From: Pedobacter sp. SYP-B3415
Lineage (GTDB): Bacteria > Bacteroidota > Bacteroidia > Sphingobacteriales > Sphingobacteriaceae
NCBI RefSeq assembly: GCF_004138205.1
Contig: NZ_RXNQ01000036.1
Coordinates: 1-64,000, forward strand
Length of the DNA: 64,000 nt
Reading direction: 5' to 3'
The notes under the pieces are model-generated. The model made no database searches. It was not told the origin of the DNA and was given only the letters and a program-made list of their open reading frames with translations. This document shows, in pieces, positions 1 to 8,701 of this stretch. The stretch's first letter is position 1. Every line of letters starts with the position of its first letter. Position numbers and translations under genes: made by a program.

Positions 1-285
1 TCTGTTTCGGGCTGATTCCCCTCCTTGGTTCTTCCCAACCTCCTGAAAACAGTGCAAGACTTTTTAATACTTTTCTGCGGCGAGAAGATACAAGGCCGGT
101 CCGCACCTATCAGTGGCAGTAAGCAGGCAAAACCGTCATCAAAACTACCGCCTGTACGTAAAACCCGCAGACATAAAATACAGGGGGGGCTTAATTCAGA
201 AGACTAAGGCAAATACTGTTTTGAAACTGTTCAGAAGGATCTTATTTCATTCAGCCAATTTTACTGGACAACAATGACCCGGAGG
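1..285. other. Stretch without a supported gene
   Basis: No convincing gene is seen here. A 60-codon open frame at 25-207 on the plus strand has low-complexity basic content, no recognisable motif and no promoter-like TAnnTTTG box. On the minus strand the region lies downstream of the deaminase gene ending at 286. No strong hairpin followed by a T-tract was found, so the end of that transcript is not defined. Confidence 0.4.
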
Positions 286-741
286 TCATGACTCGAGCAG
301 AATAACCTCGACACCGAACTTCCGTAGAAAGTCTACGCCCTCATCGCTGTCAAGGCCTTTATACGCCGCGTATGAATATTTAAAATACACCGTTCTGATT
401 CCGGACGACAGGATAAGCCTTGCGCAGGCAATACACGGAGACAGTGTGGTATACAACGTTGATCCTTCGATCTTGGCACCATTTTTTGCGGCATACAAAA
501 TCGCGTTCTCCTCGGCATGCAGGGCGAGCGAGCAACTGCCTTTGGAATCGCGCTGACAACCGGTGTCCGGCCATTCCTCATCACAATTATGCGTGCCCGC
601 CGGCGGACCATTGTATCCGATTGAAATGATGCGCGTGTCTTTGGTCAGAACCGCACCAACGTGCGCCCGTACACAATGCGAACGGGCCGCCAGTTCGGTA
701 GCAAGGTTCATAAAAATATGGTCAAAACTAGGTTTCGTCAT
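286..741 (-). CDS. dCMP deaminase family protein (ComEB-like)
   Basis: This 151-residue protein belongs to the zinc-dependent cytidine/deoxycytidylate deaminase fold. The HAEEN motif (His75, Glu77) supplies one zinc ligand and the proton-shuttling glutamate. The SPCIAC motif supplies Cys103 and Cys106 as the other ligands. Extra Cys and His residues at 50-70 (HNC, GC) match the second zinc site common in dCMP deaminases. The family converts dCMP to dUMP for dTTP synthesis; the same fold occurs in ComEB proteins of naturally competent bacteria. The start codon overlaps the stop of the upstream sugar permease as ATGA, so the two are probably translationally coupled. The family is clear, but dCMP as substrate is inferred. 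Confidence 0.9.
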   Translation of the reverse strand: MTKPSFDHIFMNLATELAARSHCVRAHVGAVLTKDTRIISIGYNGPPAGTHNCDEEWPDTGCQRDSKGSCSLALHAEENAILYAAKNGAKIEGSTLYTTLSPCIACARLILSSGIRTVYFKYSYAAYKGLDSDEGVDFLRKFGVEVILLES

Positions 742-2012
742 TTCTTTAAACCGACCTTATAGCCGGCAATGGAATAATATAAAATGTAAAGATAACAAGG
801 AAGCATGGTGACAAGGAAAGCAACGTTATTGGCAATTCCAAAACCTGACTTCAGCTGTGCGTAGATCTGGGGCATGATCGCACCACCGGCGATACCCATT
901 ACAAGCAGTGCGGAGCCGATCTTTGTAAACCTCCCCAGCTTATTAATGGCGAGTGGAAAAATAGCCGGCCACATAGGCGCGTTTGCCAGCCCCAGCAGCG
1001 CAATGAAAGTCACCGCCGTATAGCCCTCTGTTAAAAAAGCGCCCGCGGTAAATACCAAACCAAGTATGGCTGCTATCCGCAAACTTGTCTGCTGACTGAT
1101 GTAACGCGGAATGGTGAAGATGCCGATCACATAGCCGACCAGCATGGAAATAAGCGTAAATGTTGTAAAGTATTTTGTCGTATCCAGGCTCATACCCATG
1201 GCCCTGCCGTAATTACCAATTACGTCGCCAGCCATCACCTCAACACCAACATACAGGAACAGACAGATCACGCCAAGCACCAGGTGCGGATGCCCGAATA
1301 CGCTGCCCTTTGGCGCCGCCTCTTTGCCCTCGACCGCCTCTTCCCGATCCGTATCGATCTCAGGAAGTGACGACTTTTTGATCAGGAAGGCGAGAATTAC
1401 AAGCACTACCGCCATGACAATATAGGGCATGATCACCTTTGCAGCCAGTTCATCAAGCAATGCCGTACGCTCGGCCTCACCTGCGGCCACCTTAATTTTC
1501 TCTTCGATGGCAGTTGCGTTATTCAGCACAATGGCGCTTAATACCAGCGGGCTAATGGCTCCGGCAATTTTATTACAAATGCCCATAATACTGATACGCT
1601 GTGCGGCACTTTCATTCGGTCCGATGATCGCAGCATAGGGGTTTGAGGCTGTTTGCAACAATGCCAGGCCCGCACCCTGAACAAATAAGCCTGTCAGAAA
1701 CAAGCCGAAGGCCCGTTGCTGCGCAGCAGGGATGAAGATGAGCGAACCGATTGCCATCACAAAAAGGCCGAGCGCCATTCCGTTTTTGAACCCGGTCTTT
1801 TTCAAAATAGCCGATGAAGGGATAGCCAGAAAAAAATAGGCCATGTAAAAAGCAAAGGTTACGAACAGGGCCTGTTTTTCATGCAGATCGCAGGCAATCT
1901 GCAGAAATGGAATGAGTGTGCCATTCAGCCAGGTTACAAATCCAAATACGAAAAATAGCGCGCAGATAATGACCATCTGCCTGACGTAGTTGTTCTGAGG
2001 TTTGATCTCCAT
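738..2012 (-). CDS. Sugar MFS transporter, FucP/GluP type
   Basis: This 424-residue integral membrane protein has about 12 hydrophobic segments and resembles the fucose/glucose/galactose:H+ symporters (FucP, GluP) of the major facilitator superfamily. Early residues show the family pattern FGFVTWLNGTLIPFLQ, with the Asn-Gly that is typical of FucP helix 1. The LLQTASNPYAA stretch in helix 4 is another family hallmark. It probably imports a hexose or 6-deoxyhexose with protons across the inner membrane. The gene lies downstream of a strong terminator and a CCAA-rich leader. It ends overlapping the dCMP deaminase gene by four bases. The substrate cannot be told from sequence. Confidence 0.9.
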   Translation of the reverse strand: MEIKPQNNYVRQMVIICALFFVFGFVTWLNGTLIPFLQIACDLHEKQALFVTFAFYMAYFFLAIPSSAILKKTGFKNGMALGLFVMAIGSLIFIPAAQQRAFGLFLTGLFVQGAGLALLQTASNPYAAIIGPNESAAQRISIMGICNKIAGAISPLVLSAIVLNNATAIEEKIKVAAGEAERTALLDELAAKVIMPYIVMAVVLVILAFLIKKSSLPEIDTDREEAVEGKEAAPKGSVFGHPHLVLGVICLFLYVGVEVMAGDVIGNYGRAMGMSLDTTKYFTTFTLISMLVGYVIGIFTIPRYISQQTSLRIAAILGLVFTAGAFLTEGYTAVTFIALLGLANAPMWPAIFPLAINKLGRFTKIGSALLVMGIAGGAIMPQIYAQLKSGFGIANNVAFLVTMLPCYLYILYYSIAGYKVGLKK

Positions 2013-2014
2013 AG

Positions 2015-2040
2015 TTTGGTTGGTTGGTTTGGTTGGTTTG
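2015..2040 (-). repeat. CCAA-rich short repeat in the permease leader
   Basis: Immediately before the start codon of the permease (minus strand) the leader consists almost only of CCAA and CCAAA units. Read on the mRNA it has no G, so it should be unstructured and ribosome-accessible. Short unit repeats of this kind can change length by slippage, although none of the change would alter the protein. Confidence 0.6.
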
Positions 2041-2051
2041 CAATGGTGGTT

Positions 2052-2080
2052 AAAAAAAACCCGGGATGCGCTCCCGGGTT
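2052..2080 (-). terminator. Intrinsic terminator of the second sugar permease
   Basis: A perfect 9-bp stem (AACCCGGGA at 2058-2066 with TCCCGGGTT at 2072-2080, 5-base loop) is followed on the minus strand by a run of eight T residues. It ends transcripts of the gene whose stop is at 2093 and separates it from the next permease. Confidence 0.9.
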
Positions 2081-2092
2081 TCGTAAAACTTA

Positions 2093-3706
2093 TTAATGTC
2101 CGCCTTCGGCTTCGATCTTTTCAATGTCTATACCTTGTTTGGTAAGTTCAGCGCTTACTTTCCATGCAAAGTAGATCAGATACAGGAATCCGACTACCGG
2201 TACAATATACGAGCTATGAATACCGATGCTGTCGGCAAGTTCTCCCTGAATAGGCGGAATAATTGAACCGCCCAGGATCATCATGATCAGAAATGCAGAA
2301 CCCTGGCTGGTATATTTACCAAGGCCGGTAATAGACAGGGCAAAAATAGAAGGCCACATGATTGAGCAGCAGAGACCGCCGCTCACAAATGCAAAGATAG
2401 CCACCTGTCCTTCGGTGAACAACCCGATCAGCATGGCAATTGCGCCCAGGCTACCAAAAATAGCCAGCGTCCTGGCCGGTTTTTCCTGCCCGATCATAAA
2501 GGCAGCAATCATAACGGCAATGCTGATTGCATAAGCATAGAGATTACCCACATCTGTTCCGGTTGCATGATTGACTAGCAGGATCACGCCAAAAGCGATA
2601 AACGGAACAACAATAGTCAGGATAGTTCGTGTCGATTTAGTGAGGTTAAACGCGCTGATCGCACCGGTCCAGCGGCCAATCATCATACTTCCCCAATACA
2701 GTGAAATGTAAGGTTTAATGGCCGAGTTGGTCATTGAACCAAAATTTGGCTCCGCGAGCAGGGCGCCCAGGTTACTTTGTATCGTTACTTCGGTACCTAC
2801 ATACATAAAGATAGCGAGCATACCCAGTATAAGCTGCGGGTAACGCATCGCACCCCATTTCGGCAGGCTTGCGCTGTCTTTTTTCACGAAGTACGCAAAC
2901 AGCAGGGCACCCAGGGTAATGACCAGGGATGAATAAACAAAAATTGATGAACTGATGTTGGTTGCTTCCGCAAGCGGGCCTGCAGCGGCTACCATAAGGA
3001 AGCCGATAATCATGACGACGAGCGGACCATTTGGTTTCGGGCTGTTCTCCATCGTTTCATTGCTTGTTACGTTGGGGAGTTTTGTTACCGAATAAAAGAT
3101 AGCTACGGCAAGAAACAGCCCGGAAAGAATATAATACAGCGTATTAATCGACGAAATCTCGACAACTTTAGGTACAGCATCGCTCGCCGTGCCGAACAGC
3201 ACAACACTGACAATTACCGGTCCCATCAGACCACCGAAGTTGTTTATACCACCGGCAAGATTAAGACGGTGTGTACCTCCCGCCGGGTCGCCAAGCGCCA
3301 CAACGAAAGGGTTTGCTGCCGTTTGCTGAAGGGAAAAGCCAAGGGCAATGACAAAAAAGGCAAAGAGGATAAACATAAACGAACCCGAGCCAACCGCCGG
3401 AATCATAAGTAATGCGCCAATGGCAGACAAAACCAGGCCGAAGATTATGCCTTTTTTGTAACCAACCTTATTTAATATATCTATACGGCTGGCTTGCGAA
3501 GCAAAATACAGGATCAGGGAACCAATAAAATAGCCGCCATAAAAGGTAAAATCGATTAATTGCGATTCGAACTGCGTTAAATCAAAGTGCTCTTTACAGA
3601 AGGGTATAAAAATGCCATTTGATGCTGCTACAAATCCCCAGAAGAAGAACACCGTGATAATTGTGTACAGTGCAGTTCCATAATTCTTTTGTGACGTTTG
3701 TTCCAT
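2093..3706 (-). CDS. Sugar MFS transporter, FucP type, long form
   Basis: This protein of about 537 residues is a second FucP-like permease with helices similar to the neighbour (FFFWGFVAASNGIFIPF; LQQTAANPFVVALGDP). It is about 110 residues longer, mainly through extra hydrophobic segments and a longer centre, giving around 14 predicted membrane spans. It should be a proton symporter for a sugar in the inner membrane. I chose the ATG at 3706 (MEQTSQKNYG). An in-frame ATG at 3745 would add 13 residues with no family resemblance and lies only about ten bases from a near-match -7 box. The gene has its own terminator and a 20-bp palindrome upstream that may be an operator. Confidence 0.88.
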   Translation of the reverse strand: MEQTSQKNYGTALYTIITVFFFWGFVAASNGIFIPFCKEHFDLTQFESQLIDFTFYGGYFIGSLILYFASQASRIDILNKVGYKKGIIFGLVLSAIGALLMIPAVGSGSFMFILFAFFVIALGFSLQQTAANPFVVALGDPAGGTHRLNLAGGINNFGGLMGPVIVSVVLFGTASDAVPKVVEISSINTLYYILSGLFLAVAIFYSVTKLPNVTSNETMENSPKPNGPLVVMIIGFLMVAAAGPLAEATNISSSIFVYSSLVITLGALLFAYFVKKDSASLPKWGAMRYPQLILGMLAIFMYVGTEVTIQSNLGALLAEPNFGSMTNSAIKPYISLYWGSMMIGRWTGAISAFNLTKSTRTILTIVVPFIAFGVILLVNHATGTDVGNLYAYAISIAVMIAAFMIGQEKPARTLAIFGSLGAIAMLIGLFTEGQVAIFAFVSGGLCCSIMWPSIFALSITGLGKYTSQGSAFLIMMILGGSIIPPIQGELADSIGIHSSYIVPVVGFLYLIYFAWKVSAELTKQGIDIEKIEAEGGH

Positions 3707-3755
3707 TAGTGGTTTTTGATAATTAGTTTTTTGCGGGCTAAACATAAGTAAAAAT

Positions 3756-3775
3756 TAATACTTATTGAAGTATTA
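3756..3775. promoter_or_regulatory. Perfect 20-bp palindrome between divergent transporters
   Basis: The sequence TAATACTTATTGAAGTATTA has two 8-bp arms around a 4-base centre. It lies 50 bases upstream of the permease start at 3706 and abuts a near-match -7 box (TAATTTTT on the minus strand). Its place over the core promoter suggests binding by a dimeric repressor. It might instead form a weak AT-rich hairpin, but there is no T-tract that would make it a terminator. Confidence 0.5.
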
Positions 3776-3858
3776 TCTCGGTTGCAGGCAGAGCAAAGAA
3801 GAATTAGGCTGCGCCGATAAAATCTGGGATTTTGGTTTAATTTTAATATAATTGCAGC

Positions 3859-4482
3859 ATGTTCGAAGCGGCACTGCAAGGTATCGGAGCGGGGATTTTG
3901 TTCTCCTTCCTCACCGGACCTGTTTTCTTCTCCATGATCAAAACAAGTATAGAGAAAGGCTTCAAGGCTGGTGTTTCGCTTGCCATTGGTGTAGTACTCA
4001 GCGACATCATCTTTATTTCCCTCACAATCTTCAGCTCCACCTTTGTTGATTACAACTCAGACTATAATAAGTACCTGGGCCTGGTTGGCGGGGCATTTTT
4101 GTTTGGCATAGGCCTGTATTACGTGCTTAAAAAAGTAAAAGTAAACTACGACCTTTCAGAACTGATCAAGGTGCGTAAGCGCGGCTATATTCTTAAAGGT
4201 TTTCTGATGTGTCTGCTATCGCCCACAACCCTGATGTTCTGGCTTATGGTCGGCGGTATCGTTTCAGCGCAGCTCCACTATGAAATGAATGAAAAAGTGC
4301 TCTTTTTCGTGGTAGCGATGGTAACGCAACTCAGTGTCGACACGATCAAAACTTATTATGCTTCCAAACTGCGGTACCGGATTAAAGAGAAAACCATTCA
4401 AAACCTGAACAAAATTGCGGGTATCGTTATTCTGATCTTTGCGATCAGGCTGCTTGTCCAGGTTTTCATTAAGTATCATTAA
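3859..4482 (+). CDS. LysE/RhtB family exporter
   Basis: This 207-residue protein has six hydrophobic segments and the N-terminal family pattern GIGAGILFSFLTGPVFFSMI, in which the TGPVFF loop between the first helices is typical of LysE/RhtB/CadD-type exporters. These proteins export amino acids or related small metabolites driven by the membrane potential. The start at 3859 is preceded by TATAATTGCAGC, which resembles the compact promoter-plus-start arrangement seen at two other genes in the window. The gene is followed after 19 bases by a metabolite:H+ symporter, so the two may be co-transcribed. The substrate is unknown. Confidence 0.88.
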   Translation: MFEAALQGIGAGILFSFLTGPVFFSMIKTSIEKGFKAGVSLAIGVVLSDIIFISLTIFSSTFVDYNSDYNKYLGLVGGAFLFGIGLYYVLKKVKVNYDLSELIKVRKRGYILKGFLMCLLSPTTLMFWLMVGGIVSAQLHYEMNEKVLFFVVAMVTQLSVDTIKTYYASKLRYRIKEKTIQNLNKIAGIVILIFAIRLLVQVFIKYH

Positions 4483-4501
4483 TTTATTCTTTTGGGCCAA
4501 T

Positions 4502-5809
4502 ATGAAAACGACCGAAGACACTGGCCATACAGGTAAGCAGCGACGGATCCGTGCCATTCTGGGTGGCTCTGTTGGTAACCTTGTAGAATGGTACGACTGG
4601 TACGCTTATTCTGCATTTGCCATCTATTTTTCCGGCGCTTTTTTTCCGCAGGGCGACTCAACCGTACAGTTGCTCAACACGGCCGGCGTTTTTGCGCTGG
4701 GTTTTCTCATGCGTCCGCTCGGCAGCTGGATCTTTGGCTCCATGGCCGACCGCTTCGGCAGAAAAAGATCTATGACCATGTCTGTGCTGCTCATGTCTTT
4801 CGGCTCACTCCTTATTTGCTTTACCCCCACTTACCAGAGCATCGGTCTGGCAGCACCGGTTTTGCTGTTGCTGGCACGCCTGTTACAGGGGCTTAGCGTA
4901 GGCGGTGAATACGGAGTCTCAGCAACCTACCTCAGTGAAATGGCCAGCAGCAGGCACCGGGGTTTCTATTCAAGTTTTCAGTATGTAACGTTGATCGGCG
5001 GACAGCTCATTGCACTTGGAATTCAGCTTGTGCTTCAGAAACTTGTGCTCAGCGAAGACCAGCTCCATAACTGGGGGTGGCGCATTCCCTTTTTTATAGG
5101 GGCTGTACTTTCTGTAGTCGCTTTGTTTCTGCGAAGCACATTGCACGAGACGCAGGCGTTTGAATCGGCAAAATCCAGCGACAAGAACAAGCGCGGGAGC
5201 TTGCAGGTATTGCTAAGTCATCCACGGGAGGTACTTACCGTTGTAGGGCTTACGCTTGGGGGCACGCTGGCATTTTATACGTATACCACCTACATGCAAA
5301 AATTCCTGGTCAATACGGTCGGCATGACAAAAGGCGATGCAACCCTGTTATCGTTTCTCAGTTTACTTGCCTTTGCATTGCTTCAGCCGGTCTTTGGTGC
5401 CTTATCTGACCGAATTGGTCGCAAACCACTTCTTATTGGCTTCGGGATTTCAGGCACGCTTTTTACAGTTCCCTTATTAACCGGCCTGAGCAGGGCCTCC
5501 TCGAACGGCGAAGCGTTTATTATTCTCATGCTTTCCCTCATTATTGTAAGCGGTTACACCAGTATCAATGCCGTGGTAAAGGCCGAGCTGTTTCCGGCCC
5601 GCATCCGGGCACTTGGCGTGGGCTTGCCATATGCACTTACCGTAGCTGTTTTTGGCGGCTCTGCCGAATACCTGGCCCTGTACTTCAAACGTTCCGGCCA
5701 TGAGCACTATTTCTACTGGTACATAACGGCCTGCATCTTTGTTTCACTTCTCGTATACCTGAAAATGGCTGACACGAAAAAACACACACGGCTGGAAACT
5801 GAGGCGTAA
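4502..5809 (+). CDS. MFS metabolite:H+ symporter (KgtP/ShiA/ProP family)
   Basis: This 435-residue protein has about 12 hydrophobic segments and hallmarks of the metabolite:H+ symporter family. They are GNLVEWYDWYAYS in helix 1, the DRFGRKR loop between helices 2 and 3, RLLQGLSVGGEYG in helix 4 and DRIGRKP in the second half. Members import 2-oxoglutarate, citrate, shikimate or proline/betaine with protons. The start is the ATG at 4502. A longer frame beginning at 4439 would overlap the LysE-type gene by 44 bases and has no similarity to the family. The neighbouring exporter gene could suggest paired handling of related metabolites, but that is only inference. Confidence 0.9.
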   Translation: MKTTEDTGHTGKQRRIRAILGGSVGNLVEWYDWYAYSAFAIYFSGAFFPQGDSTVQLLNTAGVFALGFLMRPLGSWIFGSMADRFGRKRSMTMSVLLMSFGSLLICFTPTYQSIGLAAPVLLLLARLLQGLSVGGEYGVSATYLSEMASSRHRGFYSSFQYVTLIGGQLIALGIQLVLQKLVLSEDQLHNWGWRIPFFIGAVLSVVALFLRSTLHETQAFESAKSSDKNKRGSLQVLLSHPREVLTVVGLTLGGTLAFYTYTTYMQKFLVNTVGMTKGDATLLSFLSLLAFALLQPVFGALSDRIGRKPLLIGFGISGTLFTVPLLTGLSRASSNGEAFIILMLSLIIVSGYTSINAVVKAELFPARIRALGVGLPYALTVAVFGGSAEYLALYFKRSGHEHYFYWYITACIFVSLLVYLKMADTKKHTRLETEA

Positions 5810-5825
5810 CGCGGGCAGATCGCTC

Positions 5826-5861
5826 AAAAAAAAGACCTGCAATACATAAGTAATGCAGGTC
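5826..5861 (-). terminator. Intrinsic terminator of purF
   Basis: An 8-bp stem (GACCTGCA at 5834-5841 with TGCAGGTC at 5854-5861, 12-base loop) is followed on the minus strand by eight T residues. The arrangement fits the end of the purF transcript. There is no T-tract on the plus strand, so it is less likely to serve the convergent symporter gene. Confidence 0.8.
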
Positions 5862-5882
5862 CCGAGTTTAAAATCAGGCAGA

Positions 5883-7784
5883 CTAGTATGCCCGCTGATT
5901 AATTCCTTCGCGCCAGTTAACAAAAGCTTTGTTCACAACCTTATTGCCGCCCGGTGTTGGGTAGTTGCCTGAAAAGTACCAGTCGCCCCGGTGATTCGGA
6001 CAAGCGGTATGCAAGTTTTCAAGCGACTGATAAATCACCTCGACTTCGGCAACCGTATCTTTTGGCGTAATGATTTTCGCAATCTGCGCCGAAATCTCCT
6101 CGCGACTGAATGGCCGGTAGATATCTTTTACGTGATTCACAATTTCTTCCTTCGGCAGCAAGATCGAAGCTTTACATTTTTGATAAACTTCTTCGATCAC
6201 ATGCTCCATGCCACGCTCAACCAGCAGCTGGATCGCAGCCTCAAACGCAACAAACTGCCCCATTCGCGACATGTCGATACCATAACAGTCAGGATAACGG
6301 ATCTGCGGCGCCGATGATACAATAATGATTTTTTTCGGATGCAGGCGGTCTATGATTTTAATGATACTTTGTTTAAGTGTTGTCCCCCTTACAATCGAGT
6401 CATCTATCGCCACCAGTGTATCTGTATGGTTGCGGATAACGCCGTACGTCGAATCGTACACATGAGCTACCATCTCCCCGCGGTCTGCATCCTGGGTAAT
6501 AAAGGTTCGCAGTTTGACGTCTTTAATTGCCAGCTTTTCCACCCTGGGGGTGATAGATAACAATTTATCAAGCTGCTCATCGCTCAGCTGCTCCTTATTT
6601 TCGAGCAGTGTCTTCTTTTGAAGGTCCCGGATGTACTGATGTACACCTTCTACCATACCAAAGAAGGCTACTTCTGCGGTGTTCGGTATAAACGAAAATA
6701 CCGTATTTTCAATATCATGTTTTACCGTCTGGAGTATTTCATCGACAAGGAGTTTTCCCAGGTGCTTGCGTTCACGGTAGATCTCCGCATCGCTGCCGCG
6801 CGAAAAATAAATCCGCTCAAATGAACAGGACAGCTTTTCGGTCGGCTCACGGAACATCTCCTCACTCACACTTCCATCTTTTTTAACAATGAGCGCATGC
6901 CCGGGTTGAATTTCTTTTACGTTCTTGTACTGAATGTTAAATGCCGTCTGCAGGGCAGGACGCTCGGATGCGGCAACAACAATTTCATCATCGGCGTAGT
7001 AGTAAGCCGGGCGGATGCCTGACGGGTCGCGCATAATGAAAGCGTCACCATTGCCTACAATACCGCAAATGGTATAACCACCATCCCAGGTTTTTGCCGA
7101 ACGGCGAAGAATGTTACCAATGTTCAGGTTATCGGAAATCTTTTGCGTAATTTCGACATTGCTCAGGCCTTCCTTTTTGTACTGGTCAAAGAGGTCCTGG
7201 TTTTCATCATCAAGAAAGTGACCGATCTTTTCTAATACGGTTACCGTATCAGCTTTTTCTTTGGGATGCTGCCCAAGTTCATAGAGCTGCTCAAGCAGTT
7301 CGTCAACATTTGTCATGTTAAAATTCCCTGCAATGACCAGGTTACGGGTCATCCAGTTGTTCTGACGAAGAAAAGGATGGCAGTTTTCGATACTGTTTTT
7401 GCCATGCGTACCGTATCGCAGGTGCCCCATGAGTACCTCACCGATAAAACTTACGTTATTTTTAAGCCATTCGGTATCCTGCATCAACTCGGGTGTGTTA
7501 TTTTGAATATCTACAAATTTGTTCTGCACATATTCAAAGATATCGGCAACCGCATTTGATGCCATAGACCGGTACCTGCTGATGTACCGGTTCCCCGGCT
7601 TCACATCCAGCTTAATGGTCGCAATTCCCGCCCCGTCCTGCCCACGGTTGTGCTGCTTCTCCATAAGAAGATACAGTTTGTTTAATCCGTAAAGTGCAGT
7701 GCCGTATTTTTCGCGGTAGAATGAGAGAGGTTTTAACAAGCGGATGAAAGCAATTCCGCATTCGTGTTTGATCTGATCGCTCAT
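5883..7784 (-). CDS. purF: Amidophosphoribosyltransferase, long Bacteroidota type
   Basis: This 633-residue enzyme makes 5-phosphoribosylamine from PRPP and glutamine, the first step of purine synthesis. The start MSDQIKHECGIAF places the nucleophile at Cys9, so a short propeptide must be removed to free it, as in Bacillus PurF. Glutaminase features follow (QHNRGQDGAG, GHLRYGTHG). The PRPP-binding motif VAIDDSIVRGTT is at residues 458-469. The protein is well over 100 residues longer than enteric or Bacillus PurF, with added segments in the glutaminase half and around residues 360-430. A TTG at 7805 is rejected as start because it lies inside the -7 promoter box. A single-gene transcript with its own terminator is likely. 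Confidence 0.92.
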   Translation of the reverse strand: MSDQIKHECGIAFIRLLKPLSFYREKYGTALYGLNKLYLLMEKQHNRGQDGAGIATIKLDVKPGNRYISRYRSMASNAVADIFEYVQNKFVDIQNNTPELMQDTEWLKNNVSFIGEVLMGHLRYGTHGKNSIENCHPFLRQNNWMTRNLVIAGNFNMTNVDELLEQLYELGQHPKEKADTVTVLEKIGHFLDDENQDLFDQYKKEGLSNVEITQKISDNLNIGNILRRSAKTWDGGYTICGIVGNGDAFIMRDPSGIRPAYYYADDEIVVAASERPALQTAFNIQYKNVKEIQPGHALIVKKDGSVSEEMFREPTEKLSCSFERIYFSRGSDAEIYRERKHLGKLLVDEILQTVKHDIENTVFSFIPNTAEVAFFGMVEGVHQYIRDLQKKTLLENKEQLSDEQLDKLLSITPRVEKLAIKDVKLRTFITQDADRGEMVAHVYDSTYGVIRNHTDTLVAIDDSIVRGTTLKQSIIKIIDRLHPKKIIIVSSAPQIRYPDCYGIDMSRMGQFVAFEAAIQLLVERGMEHVIEEVYQKCKASILLPKEEIVNHVKDIYRPFSREEISAQIAKIITPKDTVAEVEVIYQSLENLHTACPNHRGDWYFSGNYPTPGGNKVVNKAFVNWREGINQRAY

Positions 7785-7802
7785 GAAAGAAGTTTCAAGG
7801 CG

Positions 7803-7810
7803 CAAATGTA
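7803..7810 (-). promoter_or_regulatory. -7 promoter box of purF
   Basis: TACATTTG on the minus strand matches the Bacteroidota consensus TAnnTTTG exactly. It lies 19 bases before the ATG at 7784, giving a predicted leader of only about 10-15 bases. No clear -33 TTTG is seen at the usual spacing. Confidence 0.6.
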
Positions 7811-7863
7811 GGGTTTTTCATGGCCGTAAGCCACAGAAAAATGTAAACTTTTATGCTATAAAA

Positions 7864-8691
7864 TCACTTTTGAAAGCCGCCGACTGCGCGTGCCTCTATA
7901 GCACTTCCGAAGAAGGCCGAGGCGTGTTCTTCGAACGATGCTGCATCGCCGCTGGTAAAAAACTCACGCCGCTCTCCGGTTGCCACCCTCGCTGCCATTT
8001 CGGGGTGGCGATTGAGATACTCCTCGAGGCTGGAAGCCACTATTGCACCCTGGGAAATTACAGAAATTCCCGCAGGTAAATACCTTCGTATCTTCGATAC
8101 GAGCAGCGGATAATGCGTGCAGGCGAGCAGTAGCGTATCAATATCCGGCCGCCCCGAAAGCAGTTCATCCAGATACTTCTTTACGAAGTAATCTGCGCCG
8201 GCCGACTCATGCTCATTATTTTCTATCAACGGCACCCATAACGGACAGCTTTGCTGGCTGACGCTGACCTCAGGGAAAAACTTGGCAATTTCAATCGGAT
8301 AGGATTCCGAGCGTACGGTGCCGCGTGTACCCAACACACCAACATGGCCTGTCTGCGTAAACGCGCCTATGGTTTCGGCCGTTGGCCTGATCACCCCAAG
8401 CACGCGGTTGTCAGGATAGTTCTGCAAAAGTTCTTTCTGCTGTATACTGCGCAGCGCTTTTGCCGAAGCCGTATTGCAGGCCAGAATGACCAGCGGACAG
8501 CCCTGTTCGAACATCCACCGAACACACTCCCAGGTATACTGATAAACGGTTTCGAAAGAGCGGTCACCATAGGGTGCACGGCCATTATCGCCAAAATAAA
8601 GATAATCATATTGCGGCAGCCGCTCCACGATCGATTTGAAAACGGTAAGACCACCGTAACCTGAATCAAATATGCCTATTGGTCCCTTCAT
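7864..8691 (-). CDS. murI: Glutamate racemase
   Basis: This 275-residue cytosolic enzyme interconverts L- and D-glutamate for peptidoglycan. It starts with the family signature MKGPIGIFDSGYGGLT (Asp9 in the FDSGYGG loop). The two catalytic cysteines are visible as Cys72 in ILACNTAS and Cys191 in LLACTHYPLL. The ATG at 8691 is chosen because the longer frame begins with TTG at 8703, inside the T-tract of the terminator that ends the upstream operon. That terminator sits only about ten bases ahead of the start codon, so murI either depends on read-through or starts from a promoter inside or beyond the hairpin. The length is normal for the family. Confidence 0.93.
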   Translation of the reverse strand: MKGPIGIFDSGYGGLTVFKSIVERLPQYDYLYFGDNGRAPYGDRSFETVYQYTWECVRWMFEQGCPLVILACNTASAKALRSIQQKELLQNYPDNRVLGVIRPTAETIGAFTQTGHVGVLGTRGTVRSESYPIEIAKFFPEVSVSQQSCPLWVPLIENNEHESAGADYFVKKYLDELLSGRPDIDTLLLACTHYPLLVSKIRRYLPAGISVISQGAIVASSLEEYLNRHPEMAARVATGERREFFTSGDAASFEEHASAFFGSAIEARAVGGFQK

Positions 8692-8701
8692 TTTGGTATA
8701 C

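Noticed and set aside
25..207. 60-codon open frame at the left edge
   Set aside because: No motif, no promoter-like box and basic low-complexity content; it looks like chance in a gene-free stretch.
4439..4501. Extended start of the metabolite symporter
   Set aside because: It would overlap the LysE-type gene by 44 bases, and the family signature begins after the ATG at 4502.
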